Source: JADGGV01 sp035715725 (GTDB lineage: Bacteria > Gemmatimonadota > Gemmatimonadetes > Longimicrobiales > RSA9). From it: 40,123 bases of DNA. Shown one piece after another: positions 7,505 through 16,218 of the stretch; within the stretch, counting starts at the first letter, position 1; each line of letters starts with the position of its first letter. The position numbers and the translations under genes are program-made. The notes beneath the pieces are model-generated. The model was not told the origin of the DNA. It saw only the letters and a program-made list of their open reading frames with translations, and did no database searches. The stretch is taken from positions 1 to 40,123 of the forward strand of contig DASTKT010000033.1 of NCBI GenBank assembly GCA_035715725.1, given 5' to 3'.

Positions 7505-9131
7505 CGCCACTCCCCCACTCGCGGACGCCAGCGGCCGGGGGGACCGCCGCGCCGCCGAAGTCACGGACGTCCTGATCATCGGCTCCGGCATCGCCGGGCT
7601 CTCCTTTGCGCTGCACCTCGTCGGCCGCGCCCGCATCACGCTCGTCACGAAGAAGCGGCGCGCGGACTCGAACACGAACTACGCGCAGGGCGGCATCGCC
7701 GCGGTGCTCGGCCCGGACGATGCGCCCGAGCTGCACATCCGCGACACGCTCGCCTCCGGCGCCGGCCTCTGCCACGAGGATGCCGTCGAGCTGCTCGTGC
7801 GCGAGGGCCCGGAGCGCGTCCGCGAGCTGGTCGAGTGGGGCGCCCGCTTCTCCCGCGAGGGCGAGCACCTCGCGCTCGGCCGCGAAGGCGGCCACTCCCG
7901 CCGCCGCGTCGTCCACGCCGCCGACTACACCGGCCGCGAGATCGAGCGCACGCTGCTCGACGCGCTCGCGCGCCACCCCGACGTCGCCCTCCTCGAGGAC
8001 CACCTCGCGCTCGACCTGATCCTCGGCGCCGACCCCCGCACCGGAAGACGACGCTGCGCCGGCGCCCGCGTCCTCGACCGCACCACCGGCGAGGTCCTCG
8101 AGTACCGCGCCCGCGCCGTGCTCCTCGCCAGCGGCGGGCTCGGCCAGGTCTACCGCCACACCACGAACCCCGAGATCGCCACCGGCGACGGCCTCGCCAT
8201 GGCCTACCGGGCGGGCGCCGACGTCGCCAACCTCGAGTTCGTGCAGTTCCATCCGACGGCGCTCTACCCCGCGGAGGGGCGCGCCTTCCTGATCTCCGAG
8301 GCAGTGCGCGGGGAGGGCGCCGTGCTCCGGCGGATCGACGGCGAGGCGCTCCGGGACGACGATGGCGAGCCGCTCTCGCTCCGCACCCGCGACGTCGTCG
8401 CCCGCGCGATCTACGCGGCCCTCGAGGAGACCGGCGACCCGTACGTCGTGCTGGATGCCTCACACCTGACGCCGGCCGAGTTCGAGGCGCGCTTCCCGGT
8501 CATCAGCGCGCAGTGCCGCGCGCGCGGCATCGACGTGCCGCGGGAGCCGATCCCCGTCGTCCCGGCCGCCCACTACGCGTGCGGCGGCGTGGTCACCGAC
8601 GCCGACGGCCGGACGACGCTCCCGGGGCTGTACGCCGCCGGGGAGGTGGCGTGCACGGGCGTGCACGGCGCCAACCGCCTGGCCTCCAACTCCCTGCTCG
8701 AGGCGCTCGTCTACAGCCACCGCGCGGCCGCCGCCGTGGAGTCGGAGCTGGAGGTCGTCGCCGGCGACGTCGAGCCCGCGCCGCCCCCGCGCCCGCCCCG
8801 CGCGCACGACCGCCCGCGGGTGGAGGCGCTGCGCCGCGAGCTGCAGGCGCTGATGTGGGCCGATGCCGGCATCGTCCGGAGCGACGCGCGCCTCTCTCGC
8901 GCCGAGGCCCGGCTCCGCCGCATCCGCGACGAGGTGGCCGGCGAGCTCTCGCGCGAGGCGCCGTGGGCGGAGCTGGCCGAGCTGCGCAACCTCGCGGAGG
9001 TGGCGCTCCTCATCGTGCGCTGCGCGCGCTCGAGGAAGGAGAGCCGCGGCCTGCACTACAACGTGGACCATTCGGAGCGGGACGATGCGGGGTTCGGGCG
9101 GGACACGGTGTTGCGGTGCGGCGCGGCGTAG
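7479..9131 (+). CDS. nadB: L-aspartate oxidase
   Basis: An FAD-dependent flavoprotein that oxidises L-aspartate to iminoaspartate for NadA. The 550-residue protein has the N-terminal FAD-binding motif DVLIIGSGIAGLSFAL, then NYAQGGIAAV, GREGGHSRRRVVHAADYTG, EFVQFHPTAL, the covering segment HYACGGVV, and the C-terminal FAD motif GANRLASNSLLEALVY. The first 26 residues (Pro/Ser/Ala-rich) are not typical of NadB and are encoded by the C-rich arm of the inverted repeat at the start codon. The ATG at 7479 is the only in-frame ATG I find before the conserved region. It is the last gene of the NAD operon, 47 bp after nadA. Confidence 0.95.
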   Translation: MPSPPLPHSATPPLADASGRGDRRAAEVTDVLIIGSGIAGLSFALHLVGRARITLVTKKRRADSNTNYAQGGIAAVLGPDDAPELHIRDTLASGAGLCHEDAVELLVREGPERVRELVEWGARFSREGEHLALGREGGHSRRRVVHAADYTGREIERTLLDALARHPDVALLEDHLALDLILGADPRTGRRRCAGARVLDRTTGEVLEYRARAVLLASGGLGQVYRHTTNPEIATGDGLAMAYRAGADVANLEFVQFHPTALYPAEGRAFLISEAVRGEGAVLRRIDGEALRDDDGEPLSLRTRDVVARAIYAALEETGDPYVVLDASHLTPAEFEARFPVISAQCRARGIDVPREPIPVVPAAHYACGGVVTDADGRTTLPGLYAAGEVACTGVHGANRLASNSLLEALVYSHRAAAAVESELEVVAGDVEPAPPPRPPRAHDRPRVEALRRELQALMWADAGIVRSDARLSRAEARLRRIRDEVAGELSREAPWAELAELRNLAEVALLIVRCARSRKESRGLHYNVDHSERDDAGFGRDTVLRCGAA

Positions 9132-9142
9132 GCGCGGGCGCG

Positions 9143-9226
9143 GGAGTGGCCGGCCGTAGGGGCGGGGGCCGGAGTGCCGCGGCCGGCGTGGAGTGGCCGG
9201 CCGTAGGGCGGGGGCCGGAGTGCCGC
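9143..9226. repeat. Direct repeat pair of about 38 bp downstream of nadB
   Basis: 9143-9180 and 9190-9226 are nearly identical copies, beginning GGAGTGGCCGGCCGTAG and ending GGCCGGAGTGCCGC. They differ only by one G in an internal G-run and are separated by nine bases. Each copy contains the palindrome GGCCGGCC and ends in the same G-rich segment. They start 11 bp after the nadB stop and could fold in the nadB 3' UTR. Confidence 0.85.
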
Positions 9227-9503
9227 CAGGGCCGCACGGATCCGCTCGCCCGAACGTCCTTGCAGCCTTCACGTGAATTATCGCCGTGGACGCCGCAAAC
9301 GTCGCTCGCGGGGTCGGTCCGTGCGGTGTTTACGGCGACGATTCCGGCGCGCCCGTAACGGCGTGGCAACGGCGGCCGGACGTCTGGCGGTTCGGGTGGG
9401 CGAAACCTGACACTCCGCCCGGCCGATCGCCCCTCGTTACCGGTCCCGTTCGCGCGCCGCTCATCGGAGAGCGGAATCGAAAAGGCGTCGGCCGGACTCC
9501 GTA
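9227..9503. other. Intergenic region between nadB and the DUF309 gene
   Basis: Together with the preceding repeats this makes 372 bp without a gene, lying between two convergent genes. I see no convincing terminator with a T-run, no RNA gene and no ORF with family similarity. Base composition is slightly less GC-rich than the repeats. Confidence 0.5.
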
Positions 9504-9926
9504 TCAGGCGCCATCGCGCAGCTCCGCCTCGTTCCCCCGGATCCGCGCCCGCTCGATGACGATCCGCGGCGCCGGCAGCAGGCGCCGCCACGCCTCGGTT
9601 CCGGCGCGCGGATGCGCCCGGGCCAGCGCCTGCCCACGCCGCGCCACCTCCAGCAACGCGGCGACGTCGATCCCCAGGTACGCCGGCGCGTACGGCGCCA
9701 GCTCCCGCTCCGCCTTCGCGAGCTGCGCTCCGACCCCGTGCGCGTTGCCGCGGCCGACATGGACGAACGCGCTCGCCAGCAGGATCAGCCCCTTGTAGAA
9801 GCCGCTCCGGTTCGCGCGCCACGCAGCCTCGAGCGCCTCATGGCCCTCCCAGAACTCGCCGCGCGCGAACAGCTCGACGAAGGCGACGAGGGCGTCGGGC
9901 GGTTGTGGCGCGGTGGGCGAGGGCAT
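9504..9926 (-). CDS. DUF309 domain-containing protein
   Basis: A 140-residue helical protein with the DUF309 signature: FARGEFWEGHEALEAAWR near the N-terminus, followed by FYKGLILLASAFVHVGRGNAHGV. Small metal-independent helical proteins of this family are widespread but biochemically uncharacterised. The ATG at 9926 begins about 20 residues before the conserved core, as is usual for the family. No clear ribosome binding site is visible, so the start is less certain than the identification. It faces nadB across a repeat-rich gap and is divergent from the ATPase gene 255 bp away. Confidence 0.88.
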   Translation of the reverse strand: MPSPTAPQPPDALVAFVELFARGEFWEGHEALEAAWRANRSGFYKGLILLASAFVHVGRGNAHGVGAQLAKAERELAPYAPAYLGIDVAALLEVARRGQALARAHPRAGTEAWRRLLPAPRIVIERARIRGNEAELRDGA

Positions 9927-10181
9927 GCCGGGGAAGGTAACGTCCGTCCGCGCCGGCTGCCTGTGGGAGAGCTCCGGCCCGCGCGGCGACGCGAGGGCGT
10001 GGGGACGGGGCCGGCCGGTGCGACGTTGCGCTGTCGATGGCTCGGTAGGCCGCGACCGCGGGCCCGGGCCGGCTGCAACCGCGGAACGGCCGGCCGCGAT
10101 CGCGGACTCGGCCGGCCGCGGACTCCGGCCGGCCGTGGCCCCGCGCTCGCCGAGCGTCCGCCGGGCGCATAGCTTGGCCGC
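9927..10181. repeat. Divergent intergenic region with four GGCCGGCC palindromes
   Basis: The 8-bp palindrome GGCCGGCC occurs at 10009, 10088, 10110 and 10127. The last two are each preceded by GCGGACTC, giving a short direct repeat of about 17 bp. The same 8-mer occurs in both copies of the repeat downstream of nadB. At this GC content some recurrence is expected by chance. The region separates divergent DUF309 and ATPase genes and should contain both promoters, but I cannot identify them. Confidence 0.5.
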
Positions 10182-11009
10182 ATGAGCGCCCGACCCTCGA
10201 CCGTGCACCTCCGCCGCATCGAGCTGCGCCGCCCCCGTGCGCCGGACGAGGCCGCCGCCTTCCCGTTCACCGTGCCGGCGATCCGCGAGCTGGGCGCGCT
10301 CGACCTCACCGCGCCGGTCACGTTCTTCGTCGGCGAAAACGGCTCCGGCAAGTCCACGCTGCTGGAGGCGATCGCGGCGGCGGCCGGCTCCCCGACGGTC
10401 GGCGCCGAGGAGGTCGGCGCCGACGAGACGCTGGCGGCGCAGCGTCGCCTCGGGAAGCACCTGAGGCTGACCTGGACGAAGCGCGCGCGCCGCGGCTTCT
10501 TCCTGCGGGCCGAGGACTTCTTCGGCTTCGCGCGGCGGGTGGCACGCCTGCGGTCGGAGATGCTGCGCCGGCTCGAGGAGATCGACGAGGAGTTCGCCGG
10601 CGCGTCCGATTACGTGAAGGGGCTGGCCGCGGGCCCCGCCCGCGCGTCGCTCGCGGAGATGGAGCAGCGCTACGGCGTGGACCTCGACGCCCGCTCCCAC
10701 GGGGAAAGCTTCCTCAAGCTGTTCCAGTCCCGCTTCGTCCCCGACGGGCTCTACCTCCTCGACGAGCCCGAGGCGCCGCTCTCGCCGCAGAACCAGATCA
10801 CGCTCCTGGCCATGCTTCGCGACATGGTCGAGGAGCAGTCGCAGTTCCTGATCGCGACGCACTCGCCGATCCTGCTCGCGTTCCCCGGCGCCGCCATCGT
10901 CTCCTTCGACGAGGCGCCCCCCGCCATCGTGCCCTACGAGGAGCTGCAGCACGTCCAGCTCACCCGCGCGTTCCTGAACGGGCCGGAAGGGTTCCTGCGG
11001 CGGCTCTGA
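10182..11009 (+). CDS. AAA/ABC-type ATPase (COG3910-like)
   Basis: A 275-residue stand-alone ATPase. It has Walker A GENGSGKST (residues 51-59), a signature-like SHGESFL (172-178), Walker B YLLDEPEA (191-198) and an H-loop THSP (226-229). The order and the short length match the predicted ATPases of COG3910, which are related to ABC/SMC-type ATPases but lack transmembrane partners. No transporter or nuclease gene is adjacent, so its target is unknown. The start ATG at 10182 lacks a strong ribosome binding site. A 9-bp stem with a long loop follows the stop. Confidence 0.88.
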   Translation: MSARPSTVHLRRIELRRPRAPDEAAAFPFTVPAIRELGALDLTAPVTFFVGENGSGKSTLLEAIAAAAGSPTVGAEEVGADETLAAQRRLGKHLRLTWTKRARRGFFLRAEDFFGFARRVARLRSEMLRRLEEIDEEFAGASDYVKGLAAGPARASLAEMEQRYGVDLDARSHGESFLKLFQSRFVPDGLYLLDEPEAPLSPQNQITLLAMLRDMVEEQSQFLIATHSPILLAFPGAAIVSFDEAPPAIVPYEELQHVQLTRAFLNGPEGFLRRL

Positions 11010-11010
11010 C

Positions 11011-11050
11011 CGGAGCCGGGAGGTCCGGCGTCCCGTCGCGTCCGGCTCCG
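11011..11050 (+). terminator. Stem-loop after the ATPase gene
   Basis: CGGAGCCGG at 11011-11019 is the exact reverse complement of CCGGCTCCG at 11042-11050, giving a 9-bp stem with a 22-nt loop right after the stop codon. No T-run follows, so termination is only a possibility. Confidence 0.35.
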
Positions 11051-11608
11051 AGCCTTCGAGCGCCTGGTGCGAGGTCGGTGAGCAGTCGATGCGGTCGGCA
11101 TGGCCCTGGGCGGGGCGAGCGTCCGGCCGGTCGAGGCCGAGCCCGGACGGCTCCCCGGATGGCCGCTCAGGCCCGCGAGGCCGCACGCGGCGAGGGTGGA
11201 GGCGGAGGGTCGCCGGCCGAGGGCGGGCACGCCGCTCCAGGTGCCGGCGGCCGGCGCTCTCCGATGGGCGGAGACGGCCGGCGCGCCTCGGAGAGGGACG
11301 CGGCGGACGCGCGGCGCGGCCGCTCGGAACTCGCCAGGCGCGCGCGCCCGGGCCGTTGCGCACCGGATCGATCCGCGAGCGCGCTCACGCCCGGTGTTCC
11401 GAGGCTGGAAGGTGAATACGCATGCGGAGGAGGAAACGACCGGAGGCTGGCGCGACGGGGGAACGGCTCCGACGGAATGCGCGGCGCCTGTTGTCAGCGA
11501 GATTCCGCCGCGTCGAGCACCTCGTTCGTGGCGGAGAGATCCGCGTCGTGCCGCCGAAAATCAAACGGGCCGGTGGACCCCGCCGCCGACCCGCCTCATC
11601 TTCCGCTC
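11051..11608. other. Gene-free region before the 9-bp array
   Basis: About 560 bp in which I find no gene on either strand. Open frames exist but translate to Arg/Gly/Pro/Ala-rich sequence with no recognisable domain. The only compositional change is a short less-GC patch near 11540-11570. It lies between the 3' ends of two convergent genes. Confidence 0.55.
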
Positions 11609-11759
<151 letters not shown>

Positions 11760-13817
11760 CTACTTCGACCCCTTCAGCAGCTCCAGCACCTCCCGCGCCC
11801 GCACCGGCCGCGAGAACAGGTGCCCCTGCGCGAGGCCGCACCCGAGCTGCACCAGGTCGTTCACCTGGGCAGTCGTCTCCACGCCCTCGGCGATGGCGCT
11901 CAGCCCCAGGCTGTGGGCCATGAGCAGGATCGCCTTCACCATTTCTGCGTCCTCCGCGGGACCGCCCAGGAGGCTCGTGAAGCGGCCGTCGATCTTCAGC
12001 ACGTCGATGTCGTAGTCCTGCAGGTAGCTGAGCGAGGAGTAGCCGGTGCCGAAGTCGTCGATGCACAGGCGCACGCCGAGCGCCCGCAGCTCCCGCAGCG
12101 TGCGCTGCACCGAGCCGGCGCGCTCGACCATGTCGCTCTCGCTGATCTCGAGGCGGAGCGCCCGGCCGTCGAGGCCGGTCTCCTCCAGCGTCCGGCGGAT
12201 CTGCGCCGCCAGGTCCGGGATCAGGAGCTGCCGGCCCGAGAGGTTCACGCTCACCACCAGCGCCGGGTCCGTCTCCGCGCCCTGCCGCCACTCCCGCGCC
12301 GCTCGGCACGCCTCCCGCAGCGACCACCAGCCGATCGGCACCATCAGCCCCGTCTCCTCCGCCACCTGGAGGAACTCGTCCGGCGCCAGCAGCCCCAGCT
12401 CGGGGTGCTCCCAGCGCAGCAGCGCCTCGAAGCCGATGATGCTCTGCGTGTCCAGGGCGACGATGGGCTGGTAGAACAGCCGGAACTCCTCCCGCTCCAG
12501 CGCGCGCCGCAGCGCCATCTCCATCTCCAGCAGCGCCACGGCCCGCGCGTGCATCTCCTCGTTGAAGATCACGCACTGCTCCGTGCCCCGCCCCTTCGCC
12601 GCGTACATCGCCGTATCCGCGTCCCGCAGCAGCTCCTCCGCGCTCGCGTACCCGTTCGTGCTCAGCGCGATGCCGATGCTCATCGTCGCGTAGATCTCGC
12701 GCCCGTGGATCTCGAACGGCGCCCGCATCGAATCGCGCACCCGGTCCGCGATCGCCATCGCGTCGCTCACGCCCCCGAGGTCGCCGAGCAGGACCGCGAA
12801 CTCGTCGCCGCCCAGCCGCGCCACGATGTCCTCCGGCCGCACCGACGCCGTCAGCCGCTCCGAGATCGCGATCAGCAGCTCGTCCCCCGCCCGGTGCCCC
12901 AGCGAATCGTTCACCACCTTGAACCGGTCCAGGTCGATGAACAGCACCGCGAAACGGTACTCCGGCCGCCAGCGCAGGCGGTCCATCGTCCGCCGCAGCC
13001 GGTCCAGGAAGTGGACCCGGTTCGGAAGCTGCGTCAGCCCATCGTGCAGCGCCGCGTGCCGCAGGCTCTCCTCCGCCCGCTTCCGGTCCGTGATGTCGTG
13101 GATGATCCCCTGGAACGCCACGGCCTGCCCCGCCTCGCCGTACTGCACCACCGACGTGAGGAGGCAGATCAGCTCCACTCCGTCCTTGCGACGCAGCCGC
13201 AGCTCGAAGTCCCGGACGAATCCCTTCGAGCCCACCTCCTCGATGAACCGGTCCCGGTCCTCCGCCGCCGTGTACAGCACGACGGCATTCAGCTCCAGCA
13301 GCTCTTCCCGTGCGTAGCCGAACAGCTCCACCGCCGCCTGGTTGATCTCCAGGAACCGGCCTTCCGGCGTCGACACGTAGATCGCGTCCCGCGAGTTCTC
13401 GAACAGCGTCTGGTAGTTGATCCCCGCTCCCGCCTTCACCGCCGGCGCCGCGGTCGCCTCCCGCAACGTCATCGCCAGCGGCCCCTCCGGCGCGTCCACC
13501 CGCACCAGCGTCAACTCCACCGTCCGGTACTCGCGCCCCAGCCGCAGCCGCGCCACCAGCCGGCCGGACGAGAGCGGCGCCGCCAGCGCCGCGTCCAGCG
13601 CGCGCCAGAACGCCGCCCGGTCGTCCGGGTGCACCACGTCCGCCACGCTCCGCCCCAGCAGCCCCGGGGCATAGTCTCGCAACGCCTCCGGGCCTCGCGG
13701 ACCCAGCGCGATCACCTCGCCGTCCGCCGTCAGGCGGACCACGATGAACGGCTCGCCGGCAACCGTAGATGCGTCGACGGCCCCCGCCGCTGCCATGGGC
13801 ACGGACTCTTCCTTCAT
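11760..13817 (-). CDS. PAS-PAS-GGDEF-EAL cyclic di-GMP signalling protein
   Basis: A 685-residue protein predicted to make and/or break cyclic di-GMP. A PAS-like domain spans about residues 20-120 and a second PAS with PAC about 132-250. The GGDEF domain (about 250-420) has an intact GGDEF at 336-340 and an inhibitory-site RxxD (R327-D330) exactly five residues before it. The EAL domain (about 435-680) has E464-A-L, the catalytic-set motifs EISESDM, DDFGTGYSSLSYL, KIDGRF and EGVET. Both active sites look complete, so it may be bifunctional. No transmembrane segment is visible, so it is probably cytoplasmic. The ATG at 13817 has no ribosome binding site; an alternative ATG at 13796, behind GGAAG, would remove seven residues. 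Confidence 0.95.
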   Translation of the reverse strand: MKEESVPMAAAGAVDASTVAGEPFIVVRLTADGEVIALGPRGPEALRDYAPGLLGRSVADVVHPDDRAAFWRALDAALAAPLSSGRLVARLRLGREYRTVELTLVRVDAPEGPLAMTLREATAAPAVKAGAGINYQTLFENSRDAIYVSTPEGRFLEINQAAVELFGYAREELLELNAVVLYTAAEDRDRFIEEVGSKGFVRDFELRLRRKDGVELICLLTSVVQYGEAGQAVAFQGIIHDITDRKRAEESLRHAALHDGLTQLPNRVHFLDRLRRTMDRLRWRPEYRFAVLFIDLDRFKVVNDSLGHRAGDELLIAISERLTASVRPEDIVARLGGDEFAVLLGDLGGVSDAMAIADRVRDSMRAPFEIHGREIYATMSIGIALSTNGYASAEELLRDADTAMYAAKGRGTEQCVIFNEEMHARAVALLEMEMALRRALEREEFRLFYQPIVALDTQSIIGFEALLRWEHPELGLLAPDEFLQVAEETGLMVPIGWWSLREACRAAREWRQGAETDPALVVSVNLSGRQLLIPDLAAQIRRTLEETGLDGRALRLEISESDMVERAGSVQRTLRELRALGVRLCIDDFGTGYSSLSYLQDYDIDVLKIDGRFTSLLGGPAEDAEMVKAILLMAHSLGLSAIAEGVETTAQVNDLVQLGCGLAQGHLFSRPVRAREVLELLKGSK

Positions 13818-14006
13818 CGGACGTTTGCGCTCGCGGACTTTTCCGGGAGGTGGAGCTCGAACCGCGCGGGAGGAGCGATCCGCGCGCCGGCCACGCCCGT
13901 ACGGGCTCGTCGACCGGCCCGGATCGCTATCCGGGATCCGGGGAAAATGCGCGCTTCGGCCGGCGCGCGCCAGGGTCGCGTGTGCGCGGCGGGGTGTACC
14001 GCCCGT

Positions 14007-14021
14007 CTACTAATGAAGTAG
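14007..14021. promoter_or_regulatory. Upstream BlaI-type operator palindrome
   Basis: CTACT (14007-14011) and AGTAG (14017-14021) form a perfect inverted repeat with a 5-nt spacer. The half-site matches the CTAC/GTAG core of known BlaI/MecI operators. It ends directly against the -35 hexamer TTGACA. The same half-site recurs in the second palindrome at 14052-14069. Confidence 0.75.
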
Positions 14022-14051
14022 TTGACAGCACCCCGCCTCGCGTTTTACCAT
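14022..14051 (+). promoter_or_regulatory. Sigma-70-type promoter of the blaI-M56 operon
   Basis: TTGACA (14022-14027) is a perfect -35 hexamer. TACCAT (14046-14051) matches the -10 consensus at four of six positions, with an 18-bp spacer. The hexamers are bracketed without gap by two palindromes, so a repressor bound there would block polymerase. Local base composition is visibly more AT-rich than the surroundings. Confidence 0.75.
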
Positions 14052-14069
14052 CTACTACAACTCTAGTAG
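14052..14069. promoter_or_regulatory. Downstream BlaI-type operator palindrome
   Basis: CTACTA (14052-14057) and TAGTAG (14064-14069) form a perfect inverted repeat with a 6-nt spacer. It starts at the base after the -10 hexamer, should cover the transcription start, and its last two bases overlap the ribosome binding site AGGAGG (14068-14073). Confidence 0.78.
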
Positions 14070-14078
14070 GAGGCGAGC

Positions 14079-14456
14079 TTGGACATCGCGTTCACCGACC
14101 GGGAGCTCGACGTCATGGCCGTGCTCTGGGAGCACGGGCCGGCGACCGTCGCCGAGGTGCGCGAGCGGCTGGCCGACCCGCTCGCGTACACCACGGTGCT
14201 GACGGTGCTGCGGACGCTGGAGGAGAAGGGGCACGTCGGCCACGAGGAGGAAGGGAAGGCGTACCGGTATTTCCCGCGGGTGGAGCGGGACGCGGCCGGG
14301 GAGAGCGCGCTCAGGCGGCTGACGCGGAAGCTGTTCGCCGGCTCGCCGGAGCTGCTGCTCACGCGGCTGGTCTCGGACCGCGGCCTGACGCGGGAGGAGC
14401 TGGAGCGGATGCGCCGGCTCCTGGACGAGCGGCTCGGGACGGAGGAGGAGCCATGA
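14079..14456 (+). CDS. BlaI/MecI/CopY-family transcriptional repressor
   Basis: A 125-residue winged-helix repressor. The N-terminal domain has the family pattern: FTDRELDVMAVLWEHGPATVAEVRERL, then YTTVLTVLRTLEEKGHVGHEEEGKAYRYFP, covering the recognition helix and wing. The C-terminal helices serve dimerisation and, in BlaI/MecI, contain the proteolytic cleavage site. The start is a TTG at 14079, five bases after a perfect AGGAGG. Two palindromes flank its promoter, so autorepression is likely. Its stop overlaps the start of the M56 protease gene (ATGA), as in blaI-blaR1 pairs. No beta-lactamase gene is adjacent, so the regulon is probably something other than penicillin resistance. Confidence 0.93.
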   Translation: MDIAFTDRELDVMAVLWEHGPATVAEVRERLADPLAYTTVLTVLRTLEEKGHVGHEEEGKAYRYFPRVERDAAGESALRRLTRKLFAGSPELLLTRLVSDRGLTREELERMRRLLDERLGTEEEP

Positions 14457-16108
14457 TCTGGACGTGGCTGGTCTATGCGGGTACCGTCTCGCTGGCGCTC
14501 GGCGCGGCGGCGTGGCTGGTGGAGTACGGGCTGCGGCTGTACGGCCGACCCGGGCGGTGGGCGTGGGCGGGGGCGCTGGCGGGATCGTTCGTCGTCCCGC
14601 TGGCGGCGCTGCTGCTCCCGTCCCGCGTGCCGGCCGGCCTGGCCCCGGCGCTGGCGGTCGGGCCGGTCCTCCAGGCAGGGGGTGCGGAGCGTGTCGCGGT
14701 GGGGTGGTGGCCGGGCATGCTGCCGCGGCTGGACGCCGCGCTCGGCTGGCTCTGGCTCGCCTCGTCCGCCGCGGCCGCGCTCTACCTGGGAGTGTCCTAC
14801 GCCCGGCTCCGTGGACGCCGGCGCGGCTGGCGCGAGGCCGCGGTCGAGGGGCATGCGGTCCTGGTGTCGCCCCGCACCGGGCCGGCGGTGGTCGGCATCC
14901 GGCGCGGCCGGATCGTGCTCCCCGAGTGGGTGCTGGCGGCCGACGAGCCGACGCGGCGCCTGGTGCTGGCGCACGAGGCGGAGCACGTGGCCGCCGGTGA
15001 TGCCCGGCTGCTGGCCGCCGCGCTCGGCGCGCTCGTGCTCACGCCGTGGAGCCCGGGAGCGTGGTGGCAGGTGCGGCGCCTCCGCCAGGCGACGGAGCTG
15101 GACTGCGACGCCCGCGTCCTCGCGCGCCACGCCGATCTCCGCCGCTACGCCCGGCTGCTGCTCGAGGTCGGCGCGCGAGGCGGCGAGGAGTCTCTGGTGG
15201 CGGCGTTCGCGGCGCCGCGCTCGCTCCTCGGCCGGCGCATCGAGGCGCTGACGGCGAGGGTCCCCGCGGACCGCCGCCGGCGCGCGCTCGCCGCGGCCGG
15301 TGGCGCCGCCGTGCTCCTGGCGGCGGCGTGCCTCGGGCCGGAGCCGGACCGGCCGACGCCGACGGAGGTCGTGGGCCGGCCCCGCTTGGCGAGCCTCGCG
15401 GCGCACGCGCCGAGCCAGTCCCGGACCGCCGGCGTGGACACGCCCGCGTTCACGCCGTACACGACGCGTCCGGAGCTGACGAACCGCGAGGAGGTCGCCC
15501 GGCTCATCCAGGAGACCTATCCGCCGCTGCTGCGGGATGCCGGCGTGGGCGGGGAGGCCGTCCTCTGGGTCTACGTGGACGAGACCGGCCGCGTGACCGG
15601 TACCCGTATCGCGACGGGATCCGGCCACGACCCGCTCGATCTGGCCGCGCTCCACGTCGCCCAGGCAATACGCTTCCTGCCCGCGGAAGACCATGGCCGG
15701 CCCATCGCGGTCTGGATCCAGCTTCCGATCAGGTTCGTGCCTGGCGGCGCGGGTGGCGCGAAGCAGGCCGCGCCCGGCCGCGTGCCGGACCTCCCGGCCG
15801 ACGGCCCGCGCCGCGTGCCCGAGGGCGTCACGATGCCCGAGCTGCGGAACGGCCCGGATCTCGCCCGTCTGATCCGCGAGCGCCAGCCGGCGGACCTGCG
15901 CGCGAAGGGCGTCACGTACTTCGTGAACGTCATCGTGCACGTCGACGAGCGCGGCGGCGTCGCCGACGCCCGCCTCTACCACGCCACCGACCGGCCGGAT
16001 GTCGATCGGGCCGCGCTCGAGGTCGCCCGGGCCGCGCGGTTCACCCCCGCGCGGGACCGGACCGGCGCCGCGCTGGCCGTGGACGCGATGCTGCCCGTGC
16101 GGTTCTGA
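14453..16108 (+). CDS. BlaR1-like M56 metalloprotease with two TonB_C domains
   Basis: A 551-residue inner-membrane protein. Hydrophobic segments lie near residues 5-24, 34-55 and 97-115. A cytoplasmic zinc-protease domain follows with HEAEH at 174-178 and a downstream ELDCDA (215-220) supplying the likely third ligand. A fourth membrane segment lies near 280-293. The C-terminal half, predicted periplasmic, is not the penicillin-binding sensor of BlaR1: it has two TonB C-terminal-like domains (about 341-429 and 463-551), each ending in L-P-(I/V)-R-F. By analogy with BlaR1, signal received outside would trigger cleavage of the BlaI-type repressor inside. What the TonB_C pair senses is unknown. 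The ATG overlaps the repressor stop, implying translational coupling. Confidence 0.9.
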   Translation: MIWTWLVYAGTVSLALGAAAWLVEYGLRLYGRPGRWAWAGALAGSFVVPLAALLLPSRVPAGLAPALAVGPVLQAGGAERVAVGWWPGMLPRLDAALGWLWLASSAAAALYLGVSYARLRGRRRGWREAAVEGHAVLVSPRTGPAVVGIRRGRIVLPEWVLAADEPTRRLVLAHEAEHVAAGDARLLAAALGALVLTPWSPGAWWQVRRLRQATELDCDARVLARHADLRRYARLLLEVGARGGEESLVAAFAAPRSLLGRRIEALTARVPADRRRRALAAAGGAAVLLAAACLGPEPDRPTPTEVVGRPRLASLAAHAPSQSRTAGVDTPAFTPYTTRPELTNREEVARLIQETYPPLLRDAGVGGEAVLWVYVDETGRVTGTRIATGSGHDPLDLAALHVAQAIRFLPAEDHGRPIAVWIQLPIRFVPGGAGGAKQAAPGRVPDLPADGPRRVPEGVTMPELRNGPDLARLIRERQPADLRAKGVTYFVNVIVHVDERGGVADARLYHATDRPDVDRAALEVARAARFTPARDRTGAALAVDAMLPVRF

Positions 16109-16218
16109 CGCGCCCGGCCCCGTGGCGTGGAGCGGCGTGGCGCGCTGAAGCACGCAGCTCACGCGGCCATGGCGTGCGCCGCCGCGAGCCTGCAGATTCG
16201 AGACGATCGACGAGGGGC

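Noticed and set aside
14453..16108. Beta-lactam resistance sensor (true BlaR1)
   Set aside because: There is no penicillin-binding domain (no SxxK/SxN/KTG set) and no beta-lactamase gene adjacent.
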